This document shows positions 53,019 to 62,404 of a stretch of 64,000 nt of DNA, piece after piece. How positions within the stretch are numbered: the first letter of the stretch is position 1; every line of letters begins with the position of its first letter. The position numbers were made by a program, and so were the translations under genes. The notes beneath the pieces were generated by a model. The model made no database searches. It was not told where the DNA came from and saw only the letters and a list, made by a program, of their open reading frames with translations. Source of the stretch: Microbacterium profundi (GTDB lineage Bacteria > Actinomycetota > Actinomycetes > Actinomycetales > Microbacteriaceae); contig NZ_JPSY01000001.1 in assembly GCF_000763375.1 (NCBI RefSeq), positions 868,001 through 932,000 on the forward strand, given 5' to 3'.

Positions 53019-55033
53019 GCATTCACCCGGGCGACATCATCCGGTGGCAGGGCGGAAGCCATCAGGTCGTCGCGATCCGACCCACCTATTTGACCTTGCG
53101 CGCCGTCGACGGCGACGGAGACGACGTGGAGGTGCTCGCGGCCGATCTGCAGCATGAGGGGGAACCTGCCGCACAGGCATCGCTCCGCTCACTGCTGGAC
53201 ATGCGCAGCCTGCAGGACCTCGACGCGCGTGACCGCAAGATCGTCGACGTGTGGCTGGAGGAGCTCTCGCGGTTCGACAAGCTCGTGGCGGCAGGCGTGA
53301 CGAAGCCGGAGGCGCGGCAGCAAGTTATCGACGACGTCAACCGTCGTCTCGGAACCGACTACGGCCCGGTCAAGGTCTCGCGCCAGCAACGCGCTCTCGA
53401 GGAGTTCGGGGTGAGCGGTCTTCTCGATCGACGTCGCCACGGCCTGGCTGACATGCCCGGTCGCTCCTACGACGAGCGCCTCATCGACGCGATCCTGACT
53501 GTCCAGGCCGGCCAGGAACGGAAATCGACGGGCACCGGAACGCGACTGATCTGGCTCGTCCGCAGAGAGCTGGACGACCGCTTCGGCGAGGGCGTGGTGT
53601 CGATGCCGAGCCGCGCGACGATGTACCGGCTCCTGAGCGAGCTCGACGCTGGCAAGCACACGCTCGGGACGGCCCGTACCCGGCGCACCACGGCGAATCA
53701 GCCTGATCACATGCACGGGGTGCGGTCGGGGGTTCGACCAGGTGAGCAGGTGCTGATCGACACGACGCCGATGGAGATCCTCGTCGAGTGCGACGGTGAA
53801 CCCGTCCGCCCCGACCTCACCCTGTTGCTGTGTGAGGCGTCGAGGTCGGTGCTCTCCGGGATTGTCACCGTCGGCTCTCGCAGCATCGACCTGGTGGTGG
53901 TCCTTGCCCGCGCTCTCGTGCCGTACGCGTCCCGCCCGGATGGTGTGCGTGCGAACCGGCGTCAGGTGTCGGAAGCGTGGACCGGCGCGGACGGGCTCAT
54001 GGTTGAGAGGTTCGAGGCGATGCGTGACGCGCAGCCGTACGTCTTCCCGGAGTCGATCACGACCGACCGTGGTGCGTCGTACGTTTCTCGGCACTTCTCG
54101 GATGCGTGCCGGACGTTGGGGATCTCATTGACGGTCAGCGCGGGGTACTCGCCGACGCAGAAGGCGAAGATCGAGCGGATGTTCCGCACCGTCAAAGACC
54201 AGTTCACCCAGTACGCGATCGCGTTCCTCGGGCAGAGCCCCGATATGCGAGGTGACGAGGTAATCGCGACGAGCCAGCTGCTCACCCTCGAGCAGCTGCA
54301 GGAGCTCTTCGAGGACTGGGTCGCGGTGACCTGGCAGAACCGGCCCCACAAGGCGCTGCGCGACCCCCGCAACCCTCGGCTGATGCTGACCCCGAACCAG
54401 ATGGTCGCCGCGTACCGGGAAGTCGCTCCGGAGCTGCAGGTGCCGCTGACGGCCGAGAAGTACATCGCGCTTCTCCCGACCGAGTGGCGTGTGATCAACC
54501 ATTACGGCGTTGACATCGACCTGCGTGTCTACGACTCCACGGAACTCGGCCCGCTGCGCAAGAAGCGGTCCCCGCACCATCGGCGGCAAGGCAAGTGGCC
54601 GTTCCACGTCGACCCCTACAACCCGATGACGGTGTGGCTGGAGCTCGGTAACCAGTTCCTCCCGCTGGACTGGCGGTCCCCGTACAGCGGCGCTCCGATG
54701 GCTGACGAGGTGTGGCGGGTCGCGCGTGCTCAGGCTGCCGCTCGCGGCGAGAGCGAGCCGAGTACCGACGACCTCAACGAGGTGATGCGCCGGTTCATGT
54801 ACAAAGGCAACGCCTGGCCGACGGCTCGGCAGAAGAAGCGTGCGATCAGCGCACGGACGGATCCGTTGGCCATCACCAACCAACTCCCACACATGGCACC
54901 CGCAGCCCCACCGGGCGGCGAGCTTTCGGCTACTGGTGACGTCGGCGACAAGGAAACCGATGTTGTCGCGGCGAAGCCGGCGTGGCCGGTCGCGGCACCG
55001 TTCGGGATGACCCGGTCGCCGGATGAGACGTGA
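53015..55033 (+). CDS. tnsB: TnsB-like DDE transposase
   Basis: 672 residues. Main transposase, binding the end repeats and joining 3' ends to target. DDE residues: VLIDTTPMEILV, SITTDRGASYVSR, QKAKIERMFRTVKDQF. A Mu-type beta-barrel region follows (YGVDIDLRVYDSTELGPLRK). N-terminal helix-turn-helix region with LEEFGVSGLLDRRRHG. Overlaps tnsA and tnsC by 4 nt each. Confidence 0.92.
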   Translation: MSIHPGDIIRWQGGSHQVVAIRPTYLTLRAVDGDGDDVEVLAADLQHEGEPAAQASLRSLLDMRSLQDLDARDRKIVDVWLEELSRFDKLVAAGVTKPEARQQVIDDVNRRLGTDYGPVKVSRQQRALEEFGVSGLLDRRRHGLADMPGRSYDERLIDAILTVQAGQERKSTGTGTRLIWLVRRELDDRFGEGVVSMPSRATMYRLLSELDAGKHTLGTARTRRTTANQPDHMHGVRSGVRPGEQVLIDTTPMEILVECDGEPVRPDLTLLLCEASRSVLSGIVTVGSRSIDLVVVLARALVPYASRPDGVRANRRQVSEAWTGADGLMVERFEAMRDAQPYVFPESITTDRGASYVSRHFSDACRTLGISLTVSAGYSPTQKAKIERMFRTVKDQFTQYAIAFLGQSPDMRGDEVIATSQLLTLEQLQELFEDWVAVTWQNRPHKALRDPRNPRLMLTPNQMVAAYREVAPELQVPLTAEKYIALLPTEWRVINHYGVDIDLRVYDSTELGPLRKKRSPHHRRQGKWPFHVDPYNPMTVWLELGNQFLPLDWRSPYSGAPMADEVWRVARAQAAARGESEPSTDDLNEVMRRFMYKGNAWPTARQKKRAISARTDPLAITNQLPHMAPAAPPGGELSATGDVGDKETDVVAAKPAWPVAAPFGMTRSPDET

Positions 55034-56130
55034 CCCCGATGTTCGATGACCTGCTGGGAGACTTCGACTTCGACGCCCCGTCCACCGACTTCGACTACGC
55101 CACAAAGGAAGGATGGCGCGAGTTCGTCGAGTTCGTCGCGCAACGGCCACTCTCGATCACACTGGCCGAGTACGACGCGATGGACTCCTCAGACCGTGCC
55201 CTGTTCAACATTGCACGCGAACGGTTCATGACGCTCGGCGCCCGGGTCGCGACGCCATCGCTGCGGCAGGTCGCGGTGGCGATCCGCCACGCGATGACCG
55301 ACAACCGCTCCCCAGACGCCAGCAAGTCCGGGGTGATCATCTCCGGCCGGCCAGGTCTCGGGAAGACCACCGCGGTCCAGGAGTTCGGCAGGGCGTTCGA
55401 GCGAGCCCGACGCCAGCGCGCCACGGCCTCGCAACGCAACTTGATCCCCGTCGCATACGTGCCCGTGCCGACGCACGCGACGGCGAAGACAATGATCACC
55501 AAGCTCGCCGACTTCTACGCCATCCCGTACTCCCGCAACGCGAACTACGAGGTCCTCCTCAGCCGCGTGAGCCATGTGATGCGCGAATGCCGCACGGAAC
55601 TCGTGATCATCGACGACATCCACCGGCTCGATCTGCACTACCGCGGCAACGAACAAGTCGCCGACGCTCTGAAGGAACTGTCCGAGAGGTGTCCCGGCAC
55701 GATGGTCTACGCCGGGGTCGACGTCGCCCGCAACGGCCTGTTCTGGGGCTCGCGCGGCGAGCAGATCATGGCCCGATTCGAGCTGGTCAAGTTCGACACG
55801 TACGGGACTGGCGAGACAGCTGATGCCTCGGTGTGGGGTCGCATCCTCGTCGACCTCGAAGACTCACTGTGTCTGATCTCGCAACCTGACGCGGAGATAC
55901 TCACGGTCGCTGCGGAGCTCCGCGACCTGTCCCGCGGTTCCATCGGCCGCGTCGCCAGAGCGGTCCGCCGAGGCGCGCGCCGCGCCATCGAGCTGCACAC
56001 TGAACGCCTCGACCTTGACGACGTGCTCGCGTCGCTGGCGAAAATCCGTGAGGCGGAAGGCTGGGTCGAGGAAGAAGAGAACCGGCCCTCACCGCGGCCC
56101 AAACGAGGCCGACCTGCTCGCGCGAAATGA
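55030..56130 (+). CDS. tnsC: TnsC/TniB-like AAA+ ATPase
   Basis: 366 residues, GTG start overlapping tnsB. Regulator that links target-site protein to transposase. Walker A SGRPGLGKTTAVQEF near residue 108, Walker B ELVIIDDIHRLD near 198, sensor region PGTMVYAGVDVARNGLF. Stop overlaps tniQ1 (ATGATGA). Confidence 0.92.
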   Translation: MTPMFDDLLGDFDFDAPSTDFDYATKEGWREFVEFVAQRPLSITLAEYDAMDSSDRALFNIARERFMTLGARVATPSLRQVAVAIRHAMTDNRSPDASKSGVIISGRPGLGKTTAVQEFGRAFERARRQRATASQRNLIPVAYVPVPTHATAKTMITKLADFYAIPYSRNANYEVLLSRVSHVMRECRTELVIIDDIHRLDLHYRGNEQVADALKELSERCPGTMVYAGVDVARNGLFWGSRGEQIMARFELVKFDTYGTGETADASVWGRILVDLEDSLCLISQPDAEILTVAAELRDLSRGSIGRVARAVRRGARRAIELHTERLDLDDVLASLAKIREAEGWVEEEENRPSPRPKRGRPARAK

Positions 56131-57028
56131 TGAGGCCGCTCCCCGTGCTCATCGAACCCTTCACGGGTGAAACCGTCGGCAGCGTCTACCGCAGGCTTAC
56201 CAGCCGCAACGCCGTGCCGGCCGGGGAACTGTGGACGACTATCCGTTACGAGCGCCCGCGGCTTCCTCTGCGTACAACACCCGAGCTCGTGCCGCGGCTG
56301 GTCGAAGAACTCGCCGACCTCCCGACTGGATTCTTCGACGGTCGCCGCTCTGACCGCCTGTTCGTCCGCTGTATTCACGCCGACTGGCGACACAGCAACT
56401 GCCCGACGTGCGCCCCCCTGCCGTCCGCGGTCACGAAATGCAGGCGCTGCACCGGCGGCGAATCCGTTGAAGTGCGAACCCGGATCGGAGCGGTGTGTGC
56501 GCGACACCGCCGATGGCACTACGCGGGAGCAGACCGCGACCTCGCGCGAAGCGCCGACTTCTTTCGCGCGGAACGATGCCTCACCGGCACGCTCTGGGAA
56601 CGCGGCATCGGACCCGACACCGGCGAACTGGAACTCGCCACAACCCTTCTTCGCGCCACCGATCTCGGACAGGAGGGCGTGTCTCATCGAACGGCGCTTG
56701 CGCGCCACTATCCCGAAGCGGTGCGTCTCGTCGCGCTGACAACAGAGCCGTGGGCGGAGCAGTTCCTCGCGAACACGAACGTCGGACCCATCCAGGTCGC
56801 CGCGCTCGTTGAAGCAGCGGTGAACGCGGTGACCGCGGGCACGTCGCACGACGTCGACGCTGTCCGCGCATCTTTTCACGTCGAAGGCCGCGAAACGGTC
56901 ATCGGTCTTGACCGACCCGTGCGGCTTCGGCACGGGCGGTCCCCGGGCCCCTACGTGTCAGGGTTGAGTGAGTCCACCGGTTTATAGCAAGTCCGCCTCG
57001 TGGGGCGAGTTGAAGGATCACCAATCTG

Positions 57029-57469
57029 ATGAGTTTGAGTTCCCCGGTCGCGGTCGTCGCGGCCGATGATGGAGTCGTGAGCGCACCCTCGATCCCGGAC
57101 GGGCCGACGCGTCGGCGTTCGTTCTCGCCGGGCCAGAAGTTGCAGTACCTGTCCGAGTACGAGGTCGCGTGCGAGACGGGTGAGGGCGCGGGATACCTGC
57201 GCCGACATGGCCTGTACTCGTCGCTGATCTCGGAGTGGCGCAAGCAGCGCGACGCGGGTCTGCTGGAGGGCAAGAACCCCGGCGAAGCGGTCGGTCGTCC
57301 CAGCGCCGCGCAGGCCGAGAACGCCCGGTTGAAGGCGCAACTGCGGAAGGCCGAGGTGGAGTTGTCGATGACGCGGACGGCGTTGGAGATCATGGGAAAA
57401 GCGCACGCGCTCTTGGGGCAGATCTCCGAGAGCGCGGACACCGACCCGCGGCGCGGGAAGCGCTCATGA
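57029..57469 (+). CDS. IS3-family OrfA
   Basis: 146 residues. Helix-turn-helix (FSPGQKLQYLSEYEVACETG, GLYSSLISEWRKQRDAGLL) and a leucine-zipper-like tail (ENARLKAQLRKAEVELSMTR). Its stop overlaps the orfB ATG by 4 nt. Confidence 0.9.
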   Translation: MSLSSPVAVVAADDGVVSAPSIPDGPTRRRSFSPGQKLQYLSEYEVACETGEGAGYLRRHGLYSSLISEWRKQRDAGLLEGKNPGEAVGRPSAAQAENARLKAQLRKAEVELSMTRTALEIMGKAHALLGQISESADTDPRRGKRS

Positions 57470-58479
57470 ACACCTACGTCGAACTGGCCGCCGCGGACGT
57501 GCCGACCCGGCAGGCGGCAGCCCTGACCGGCGTGGCGCGTGCGACCGCGACCCGCGCCGCCTCCCGCGCACGCCGACCGGACCCCGAGCCGCCGTCGGCT
57601 CGTCCTGCCCCAGCGAACAAGCTCTCGAGCGTCGAGCGGTCGCTGGTGCTGTCCACGCTCAACAGTGACGAGTTCGTCGACAAGCCGCCGTTGCAGATCT
57701 ATCCCATCCTGCTCGAGCGCGGCGAATACGTGGGCTCGGTCTCGACCATGTATCGGGTGCTGCGCGAGCACACGCAGGTACGGGAGCGGCGCCGGCTCGC
57801 GACCCATCCGCCGCGGAAGGTGCCGGAGCTGATCGCGACCGCCGTCGGGCAGGTCTATACCTGGGACATCACGAAACTCGCCGGCCCTGTCAAAGGCACG
57901 TACTACGACGCGTACGTGATGATCGACATCTTCTCCCGCTACATCGTCGGCGCCATCGTGCACGCCTGCGAGGACGGCCTACTCGCCAAGGAGATGATGA
58001 CCGACGCGTTCGGGATCCACGGCACCCCCGAGGTCGTGCACTCCGACGGCGGCCCCTCGATGACGTCGAAGACCGTCCGCACCCTGCTCGCCGATCTCGG
58101 CGTGACCGCGTCCCGCTCCCGACCGCACGTGTCCAATGACAACCCCTACTCCGAAGCGCTGTTCAAGACGATGAAGTACCTGCCCGTCTTCCCCGACCGG
58201 TTCGTCTCCCTCGCCCACGCACGGCAGTTCCTGGACGAATTCGTGCACGCCTACAACCACCACCACCGGCACACCGGCATCGGCATGCACACGCCCGCCG
58301 ACGTGCACTACGGGCACGCCGACGCCATCGACCGCGACCGAGACGCCACACTCGAGGCCGCCCGCCGCGCCCACCCCGAACGGTTCACGACGCGACAGAC
58401 GCGACCGAAGATCCTCGACCGAGACCCGGCCGCGTGGATCAACCAGCCACCAACCGACGAGATCCAACTCGCCGCCTAA
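57466..58479 (+). CDS. IS3-family OrfB transposase (DDE)
   Basis: 337 residues from ATG 57466. rve-type integrase core: VYTWDITKLAGPVKGTYYDA (Asp), VVHSDGGPSMTSKT (Asp), DNPYSEALFKTMKY (Glu). HTH_21 region YPILLERGEYVGSVSTMYRV before it. The ATGA overlap with orfA suggests re-initiation rather than programmed frameshifting. Confidence 0.93.
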   Translation: MNTYVELAAADVPTRQAAALTGVARATATRAASRARRPDPEPPSARPAPANKLSSVERSLVLSTLNSDEFVDKPPLQIYPILLERGEYVGSVSTMYRVLREHTQVRERRRLATHPPRKVPELIATAVGQVYTWDITKLAGPVKGTYYDAYVMIDIFSRYIVGAIVHACEDGLLAKEMMTDAFGIHGTPEVVHSDGGPSMTSKTVRTLLADLGVTASRSRPHVSNDNPYSEALFKTMKYLPVFPDRFVSLAHARQFLDEFVHAYNHHHRHTGIGMHTPADVHYGHADAIDRDRDATLEAARRAHPERFTTRQTRPKILDRDPAAWINQPPTDEIQLAA

Positions 58480-58641
58480 CACCCACCGGCCTCACTCGCC
58501 TTGACAAATTCCGGGCCTCGATGAACTCGGTAAGAGAATCCTGACGTTCGCCCCGCGGGTCCGAGCCACACTCCTGCGTCACACCAACGCCCGCAAGCCT
58601 CCCACACGGCGACCGCGCCTCTCATCGAGGCATGGACACTT

Positions 58642-59700
58642 GTGAGCACGCGGCTCCGCACGTTACCGATTCGACTCGAACCCGTCGAGGGCGAGACCGT
58701 CGACGGGTTCACGAAGCGGATCGCCCAGGCGCACCAGTGCGAGGAACGCGACATCCGTCGAATCGTCTTGGAGCACCTCGGTCGCAGCTGGTGGCCTGCA
58801 GCGGATCAGTGTGTCGTCGAGGTCATCGAGCAACTCGCGGATCTGGCACCGGGCGCCCTGAGCGCAGACTTCGAGAAGCACGGCATGTGGGTCAGATGCG
58901 GTCACCACAGTTGGCGACCAGAGAAATGCAGTCGGTGCGCTCGGTTCGCCGAACCCCGCACCGCATGCCCGGAATGTTCCGGCGGCCTGGCCACCACGAC
59001 GATCGGCCGCGGTGGGGCGCTCTGCCTCACCCATCACCATTGGGCGTACCGAGCCCTGCGCGCCGACGTAGCCGGCATGCCCGGCTACGAGAGTGCGGAA
59101 CTGCTGCTGCGATCACAGCTCTGGAAGCGTGGCGTCGCCCTCCACACCGGAGAACTGAACCTTGCCGCAGCGTTCGTCCACGCCTGGCACGAAGGGACAC
59201 AAGCCCCGTCCCGCATCGACGACCGCATGGCGCGATTCGGTATCCGCTGCCTCGACACCTACGAAGAAGTGTTGCTGTGCGCGTACCCCGAGATCATTCG
59301 CTTGGCCTGCGTGCTCACATCGCCGCGCACGATCACCCTGATCCTAGACGTGAGGACATCCGCGCTCACTCAGACCGACCGCCTGCTACCCGCGGTTGCG
59401 AACGCGATCGGCGACGAACTCAACGACGCCCTGTGCGCCTTCACTCTCAGCGTCGTCGGTTACGCCCACCGGGCCATGCTGTACATGTACGGGCTCCGCA
59501 GGACACCGCAGGTGAAGTATCAACTGTGCCCACTCAACCGTGCCCTTATCGTTGCCGCCCACAGACAGCGCGCGTGTCTTCTCCGCCATGCGATCCCGCA
59601 GTCCCTTCCGGACCTCGCATGCAAGCCGATGGACGCGGCGCCGCCGTCTCGTGTCATCCGCAAGTGGCAGGTTCTGGTCGATGAGCTTGCACTGACGTGA
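58642..59700 (+). CDS. tniQ: TniQ-family target-selection protein 2
   Basis: 352 residues, GTG overlapping the original tniQ1 stop. RLEPVEGETVDGFTKRIAQA at the start, zinc ligands CGHHSWRPEKCSRC and CPECSGG, then helical C-terminal half. Same architecture as tniQ1 but clearly diverged. In Tn7-like elements TniQ/TnsD proteins choose the target; with the element sitting in tRNA-Arg, one of the two probably recognises that tRNA gene. This copy is intact. Confidence 0.88.
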   Translation: MSTRLRTLPIRLEPVEGETVDGFTKRIAQAHQCEERDIRRIVLEHLGRSWWPAADQCVVEVIEQLADLAPGALSADFEKHGMWVRCGHHSWRPEKCSRCARFAEPRTACPECSGGLATTTIGRGGALCLTHHHWAYRALRADVAGMPGYESAELLLRSQLWKRGVALHTGELNLAAAFVHAWHEGTQAPSRIDDRMARFGIRCLDTYEEVLLCAYPEIIRLACVLTSPRTITLILDVRTSALTQTDRLLPAVANAIGDELNDALCAFTLSVVGYAHRAMLYMYGLRRTPQVKYQLCPLNRALIVAAHRQRACLLRHAIPQSLPDLACKPMDAAPPSRVIRKWQVLVDELALT

Positions 59701-59912
59701 AGTACAGCTCTCGACCCACTCATGAGAGGGGACGGGCATCCGTATGCCAAGAACTATCGAGGGCGCGCTGGTCCTGACTTACAGCGGTGGAGACGGCTGA
59801 ACGGCATAGGGCTCGGGCCGCCGCCAGCAGGGGGTCCTGAACCCAGTCTCGTACCAACGAATCGAGTCTCATGACACACTGGAGCTTCATAGATGCGGAA
59901 CTGGAGAGATTC

Positions 59913-61271
59913 ATGAAGCTTGCAAGTCGGCGCTCACGCGCCACGATCACTGTCGCAGTTCTAGCCCTTGCTATCAGCTCTGGGACCGCCACCACAGCCT
60001 TCGCTGTTGCTGAGGCGCCGTCGCCGTCAGACTTCACAATTGAGTCGACATCAGAGGGCTTCTCAGTAGTTTCGGGCGACGATCTCGAGGCTCGGACGCT
60101 CTCGGCCAACGAAGAGGCTGGCCAGACAGTGTCATACGTTCAGGGTGACGACGGTGAAGTCGCGACTCTGCTTGAACTGGAGTGGTTGGAGCGGCAGAGC
60201 GGGGACGCAGAAGATCGAAGCGGCCAGCAACAAAACGAACCGACCCATATCGATGCCGATGGCAATCTCGTGGCTACTGGTGGCGTAACTCCTGACCAGA
60301 CCACGCTGCCCGCTCAGGTGGGCAGCAAGCCTCTCGTTGCCGTTCTTAGCACGTCGTCCGAAGTACAGATTGCCCTCGGCGAACTGTACCCGGCCGAAGC
60401 CACGGTTCTTCGTGACGGGCATCCTGTCGGGACGACTACCGGCGGTGTCTACCGTGACATTTCAGTCGAGCCGGGTACCGCTTACAGCTACTCCATCGAG
60501 TCAGTCTCCACGAAACGTGACTCGGTGGTTGACGAGCCGCTAGATGCATCCTCGCCGGTAGCAGACCCCGAGGCCATGTCGCTTTCCTTGGTGGCGCACA
60601 CTATGCCTGCTGAGGCACCGTCACTGCGCAACCTGGACGCTGCGGTCACGCCGTACGCTGTTCCCACTCAGCAGCTGAACCAGTGGATTCACATGACCTA
60701 CATTCCACAGGAGACAGTGCCGATTGCGTGGTACGAGGGAATGGCCTGCAGTGGCGCGACCGCCTTCAAGGGCGACAATCGCGGAGACACTTATCCGAGC
60801 GACTTTTCCCTTCCCTCGCACCGTACAGCGATCCGCGTTGCTGCAAACTGGCAGAACCCGGAACCATGGAACATGTACTGGGAAAAAAGCACCGGTGTCA
60901 CCCGGAAGGTCGTGAACGGCGTTGTAACAGAGACAAAGCAGGCCAGCACGGACGGTATTCAGGTCCTGGACACCTGGATGACCGGCAGCGTTGCTCACTT
61001 CGATATCCGACATGACGTCGCTGACCCGTTCTGCTCTGTCGGCAGTGTGAAGTATCGCGAGACGGTGCAATTCTGGAAATCAGGAGCGGTGGCCGTCAAT
61101 GGCCGCCACAACAACGTTCCGAACCATGAGTCCTACGCGTCATACAACTACGACACCCTGGGCAACCAGGTCTACACGAAGGTCTGGAACTTCAGCGACG
61201 CGAGTTACCCGTGTCTCGTTGGATGGATGGCTTGGTGTGACAAGTCCTACACTGCTTCACGAAACTTCTAA
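59913..61271 (+). CDS. Secreted protein, DUF3238-like C-terminal half (transposon cargo)
   Basis: 452 residues. Signal peptide MKLASRRSRATITVAVLALA...TTAFA; acidic linker (about 30-130); a fibronectin-like region (ALGELYPAEATVLRDG, VEPGTAYSYSIESVST); then HMTYIPQETVPIAWYEG, FKGDNRGDTYPSDF, SHRTAIRVAANW, which resembles secreted DUF3238 proteins. Four or more Cys in the last 200 residues could form disulfides. ATG 59913 with GGAGAG upstream. Function unknown; as cargo it may be an exported effector or envelope factor. Codon and base composition are lower in GC than the tns genes. Confidence 0.75.
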   Translation: MKLASRRSRATITVAVLALAISSGTATTAFAVAEAPSPSDFTIESTSEGFSVVSGDDLEARTLSANEEAGQTVSYVQGDDGEVATLLELEWLERQSGDAEDRSGQQQNEPTHIDADGNLVATGGVTPDQTTLPAQVGSKPLVAVLSTSSEVQIALGELYPAEATVLRDGHPVGTTTGGVYRDISVEPGTAYSYSIESVSTKRDSVVDEPLDASSPVADPEAMSLSLVAHTMPAEAPSLRNLDAAVTPYAVPTQQLNQWIHMTYIPQETVPIAWYEGMACSGATAFKGDNRGDTYPSDFSLPSHRTAIRVAANWQNPEPWNMYWEKSTGVTRKVVNGVVTETKQASTDGIQVLDTWMTGSVAHFDIRHDVADPFCSVGSVKYRETVQFWKSGAVAVNGRHNNVPNHESYASYNYDTLGNQVYTKVWNFSDASYPCLVGWMAWCDKSYTASRNF

Positions 61272-61292
61272 CTGCGGCGAGCCGGAATTGTG

Positions 61293-61733
61293 ATGCTGCG
61301 TGGGGCTCGCGAGGCCGATCGCGCCAGGACCGTGTGTTTTGGCGTTGTCGGCCTCGCGTCGCTTGTCCTCTCCTTCCTGGGTTGGTGGGTTGTTGCTTCG
61401 CTGATGAGGCCGGGAACGATTCCCCTTGATCGAGTGGCATTGATGGTTGGCATCGTCGCGGCCGCGGTGTCGGCTCTGGGCGTGGCAGTATGGCTCGCGG
61501 CGATACGGCCTCGTACATGGTGGGCAGTCGCAGTGCCTGCCGTTGCACTTGTATCCGTGGTGGTGATGTCCGCGTTCGCGAGTGGCGGTTGGTTAGCTGT
61601 CGTTCCGTCTATAGCGTTTTTCGGGCCAGTGTTCTTTGCTTGGGCTTTTCTTTGGCGTGTTTCATGGATTCTGGCGAGCCGTGCTGAGTCACGCGACCGC
61701 AGGACCGCCCGAGTCGAACACGCAGGCAAGTAG
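61293..61733 (+). CDS. Four-helix membrane protein (transposon cargo)
   Basis: 146 residues. Hydrophobic segments at about 15-38, 48-68, 76-96 and 102-125, basic C-terminal tail. Begins 21 bp after the secreted-protein gene and its stop abuts the next ATG, so the three cargo genes form an operon. No family recognised. Confidence 0.7.
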   Translation: MLRGAREADRARTVCFGVVGLASLVLSFLGWWVVASLMRPGTIPLDRVALMVGIVAAAVSALGVAVWLAAIRPRTWWAVAVPAVALVSVVVMSAFASGGWLAVVPSIAFFGPVFFAWAFLWRVSWILASRAESRDRRTARVEHAGK

Positions 61734-62180
61734 ATGGTCTCCCGTTTCACCGTTACCACTCAGTCGAGCGCCGCACCCTCGGAGCTCTTTGACATCTCGC
61801 TCGATATCGAGGTACATGTTGCATCGATGGCTGGCACTCGCGAGCGCGCCATCGATGGCGTCACGGATGGACGAATCCGCCTCGGGGAAGAAGTTACGTG
61901 GCGCGGCCGTCATCTCGGGGTTTGGTTCACGATGTCGTCGCGCGTGACTGAACTCTCGCGGCCTAGACACTTCGTAGATGAACAGACGTCCGGGCCCTTT
62001 CGTGCCTTTCGCCACGAGCACTTCTTCGAGGCAACCCCGGGTGGTGGCTGCCGTATGACTGACGACATCACATTTGCCTCACCCATTTTCGGGCTCCTCG
62101 CGGAGCGCCTCATCCTTTTGCCGTATCTCCGTCGGCTGATCGTCAAACGAAACGTCGAACTGCTGAGACGGGTGGAATAG
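61734..62180 (+). CDS. SRPBCC (START-like) family protein (transposon cargo)
   Basis: 148 residues. SRFTVTTQSSAAPSELFDIS, TWRGRHLGVWFTMSSRVTEL, FRHEHFFEATPGGGCRMTDD and a C-terminal amphipathic helix match the SRPBCC/polyketide-cyclase-like fold, which binds hydrophobic ligands. No catalytic residues can be assigned. Start immediately after the preceding stop. Confidence 0.82.
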   Translation: MVSRFTVTTQSSAAPSELFDISLDIEVHVASMAGTRERAIDGVTDGRIRLGEEVTWRGRHLGVWFTMSSRVTELSRPRHFVDEQTSGPFRAFRHEHFFEATPGGGCRMTDDITFASPIFGLLAERLILLPYLRRLIVKRNVELLRRVE

Positions 62181-62337
62181 CCATAGCCTTGCAGTACGGT
62201 TTGCTTCCGCGTTGCGGAAGGCGAGAGCTCGGCGAGGCTCGGACATCGCCAAGGTTCTCGCGATGGGGCGAAAGTCCGGCGATAGATCTCTCAGAGGTTC
62301 GTGACACCTTCTGTGAGACAGATCGCGTCAAGTGCAA

Positions 62338-62404
62338 GACAACTCGACGTGAAGAACCCCAGATCAGCCATGACGTAGGTCGACAACTGTCGTGAGATCC
62401 GACA
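62338..62404. repeat. Right-end transposase-binding repeats
   Basis: GACAACTCGACGTGA (62338-62352) and GACAACTGTCGTGAGA (62380-62395) are inverted variants of the left-end repeat, the outer one followed by TCCGACA, the terminus at 62404. The 62181-62337 stretch inside the end has no gene. Confidence 0.8.

Larger units (their letters stand above)
56956..58506. mobile_element. IS3-family insertion sequence inside tniQ1
   Basis: 1551 bp. Left end TGTCAGGGTTGAGTGAG and right end (complement) TGTCAAGGCGAGTGAGG are imperfect inverted repeats. Two overlapping ORFs. No target duplication (ACG versus AAT), suggesting a rearranged or deleted flank. Confidence 0.85.
56127..58645 (+). pseudogene. tniQ: TniQ-family target-selection protein 1, interrupted by IS3
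   Basis: The N-terminal 276 codons (56127-56955) are TniQ: LIEPFTGETVGSVYRRLTSR, zinc ligands CIHADWRHSNCPTC and KCRRCTGG, then helical repeats. After the IS3 element the family-like end continues: IPGLDELGKRILTFAPRVRA, TLLRHTNARKPPTRRP, ending at the TGA 58643-58645 that overlaps the tniQ2 GTG. The two parts sum to 968 nt, not a multiple of three, and no duplication flanks the element, so a small deletion accompanied the insertion. As it stands, translation ends in the IS (at 56987) with a 286-residue truncated product. Confidence 0.85.
52072..62404. mobile_element. Tn7-like transposon, complete, inserted in a tRNA-Arg half
   Basis: 10,333 bp. Left terminus TGTCGTGTCTCACTCCAGTT and right terminus (complement) TGTCGGATCTCACGACAGTT match at 19 of 23 positions when extended to GTC, and both are flanked by AGGGA (52067-52071; 62405-62409), a 5-bp duplication as made by Tn7. 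Contents: tnsA, tnsB, tnsC, tniQ1 (interrupted by an IS3 element), tniQ2, then a secreted protein, a membrane protein and an SRPBCC protein. Terminal repeats TCTCACTCCRGTTGTC occur three times near the left end and in two variants near the right end. Confidence 0.92.

Noticed and set aside
57440..57470. Programmed -1 frameshift between IS3 orfA and orfB
   Set aside because: No slippery A-run; orfB has its own ATG overlapping the orfA stop, so re-initiation explains expression.
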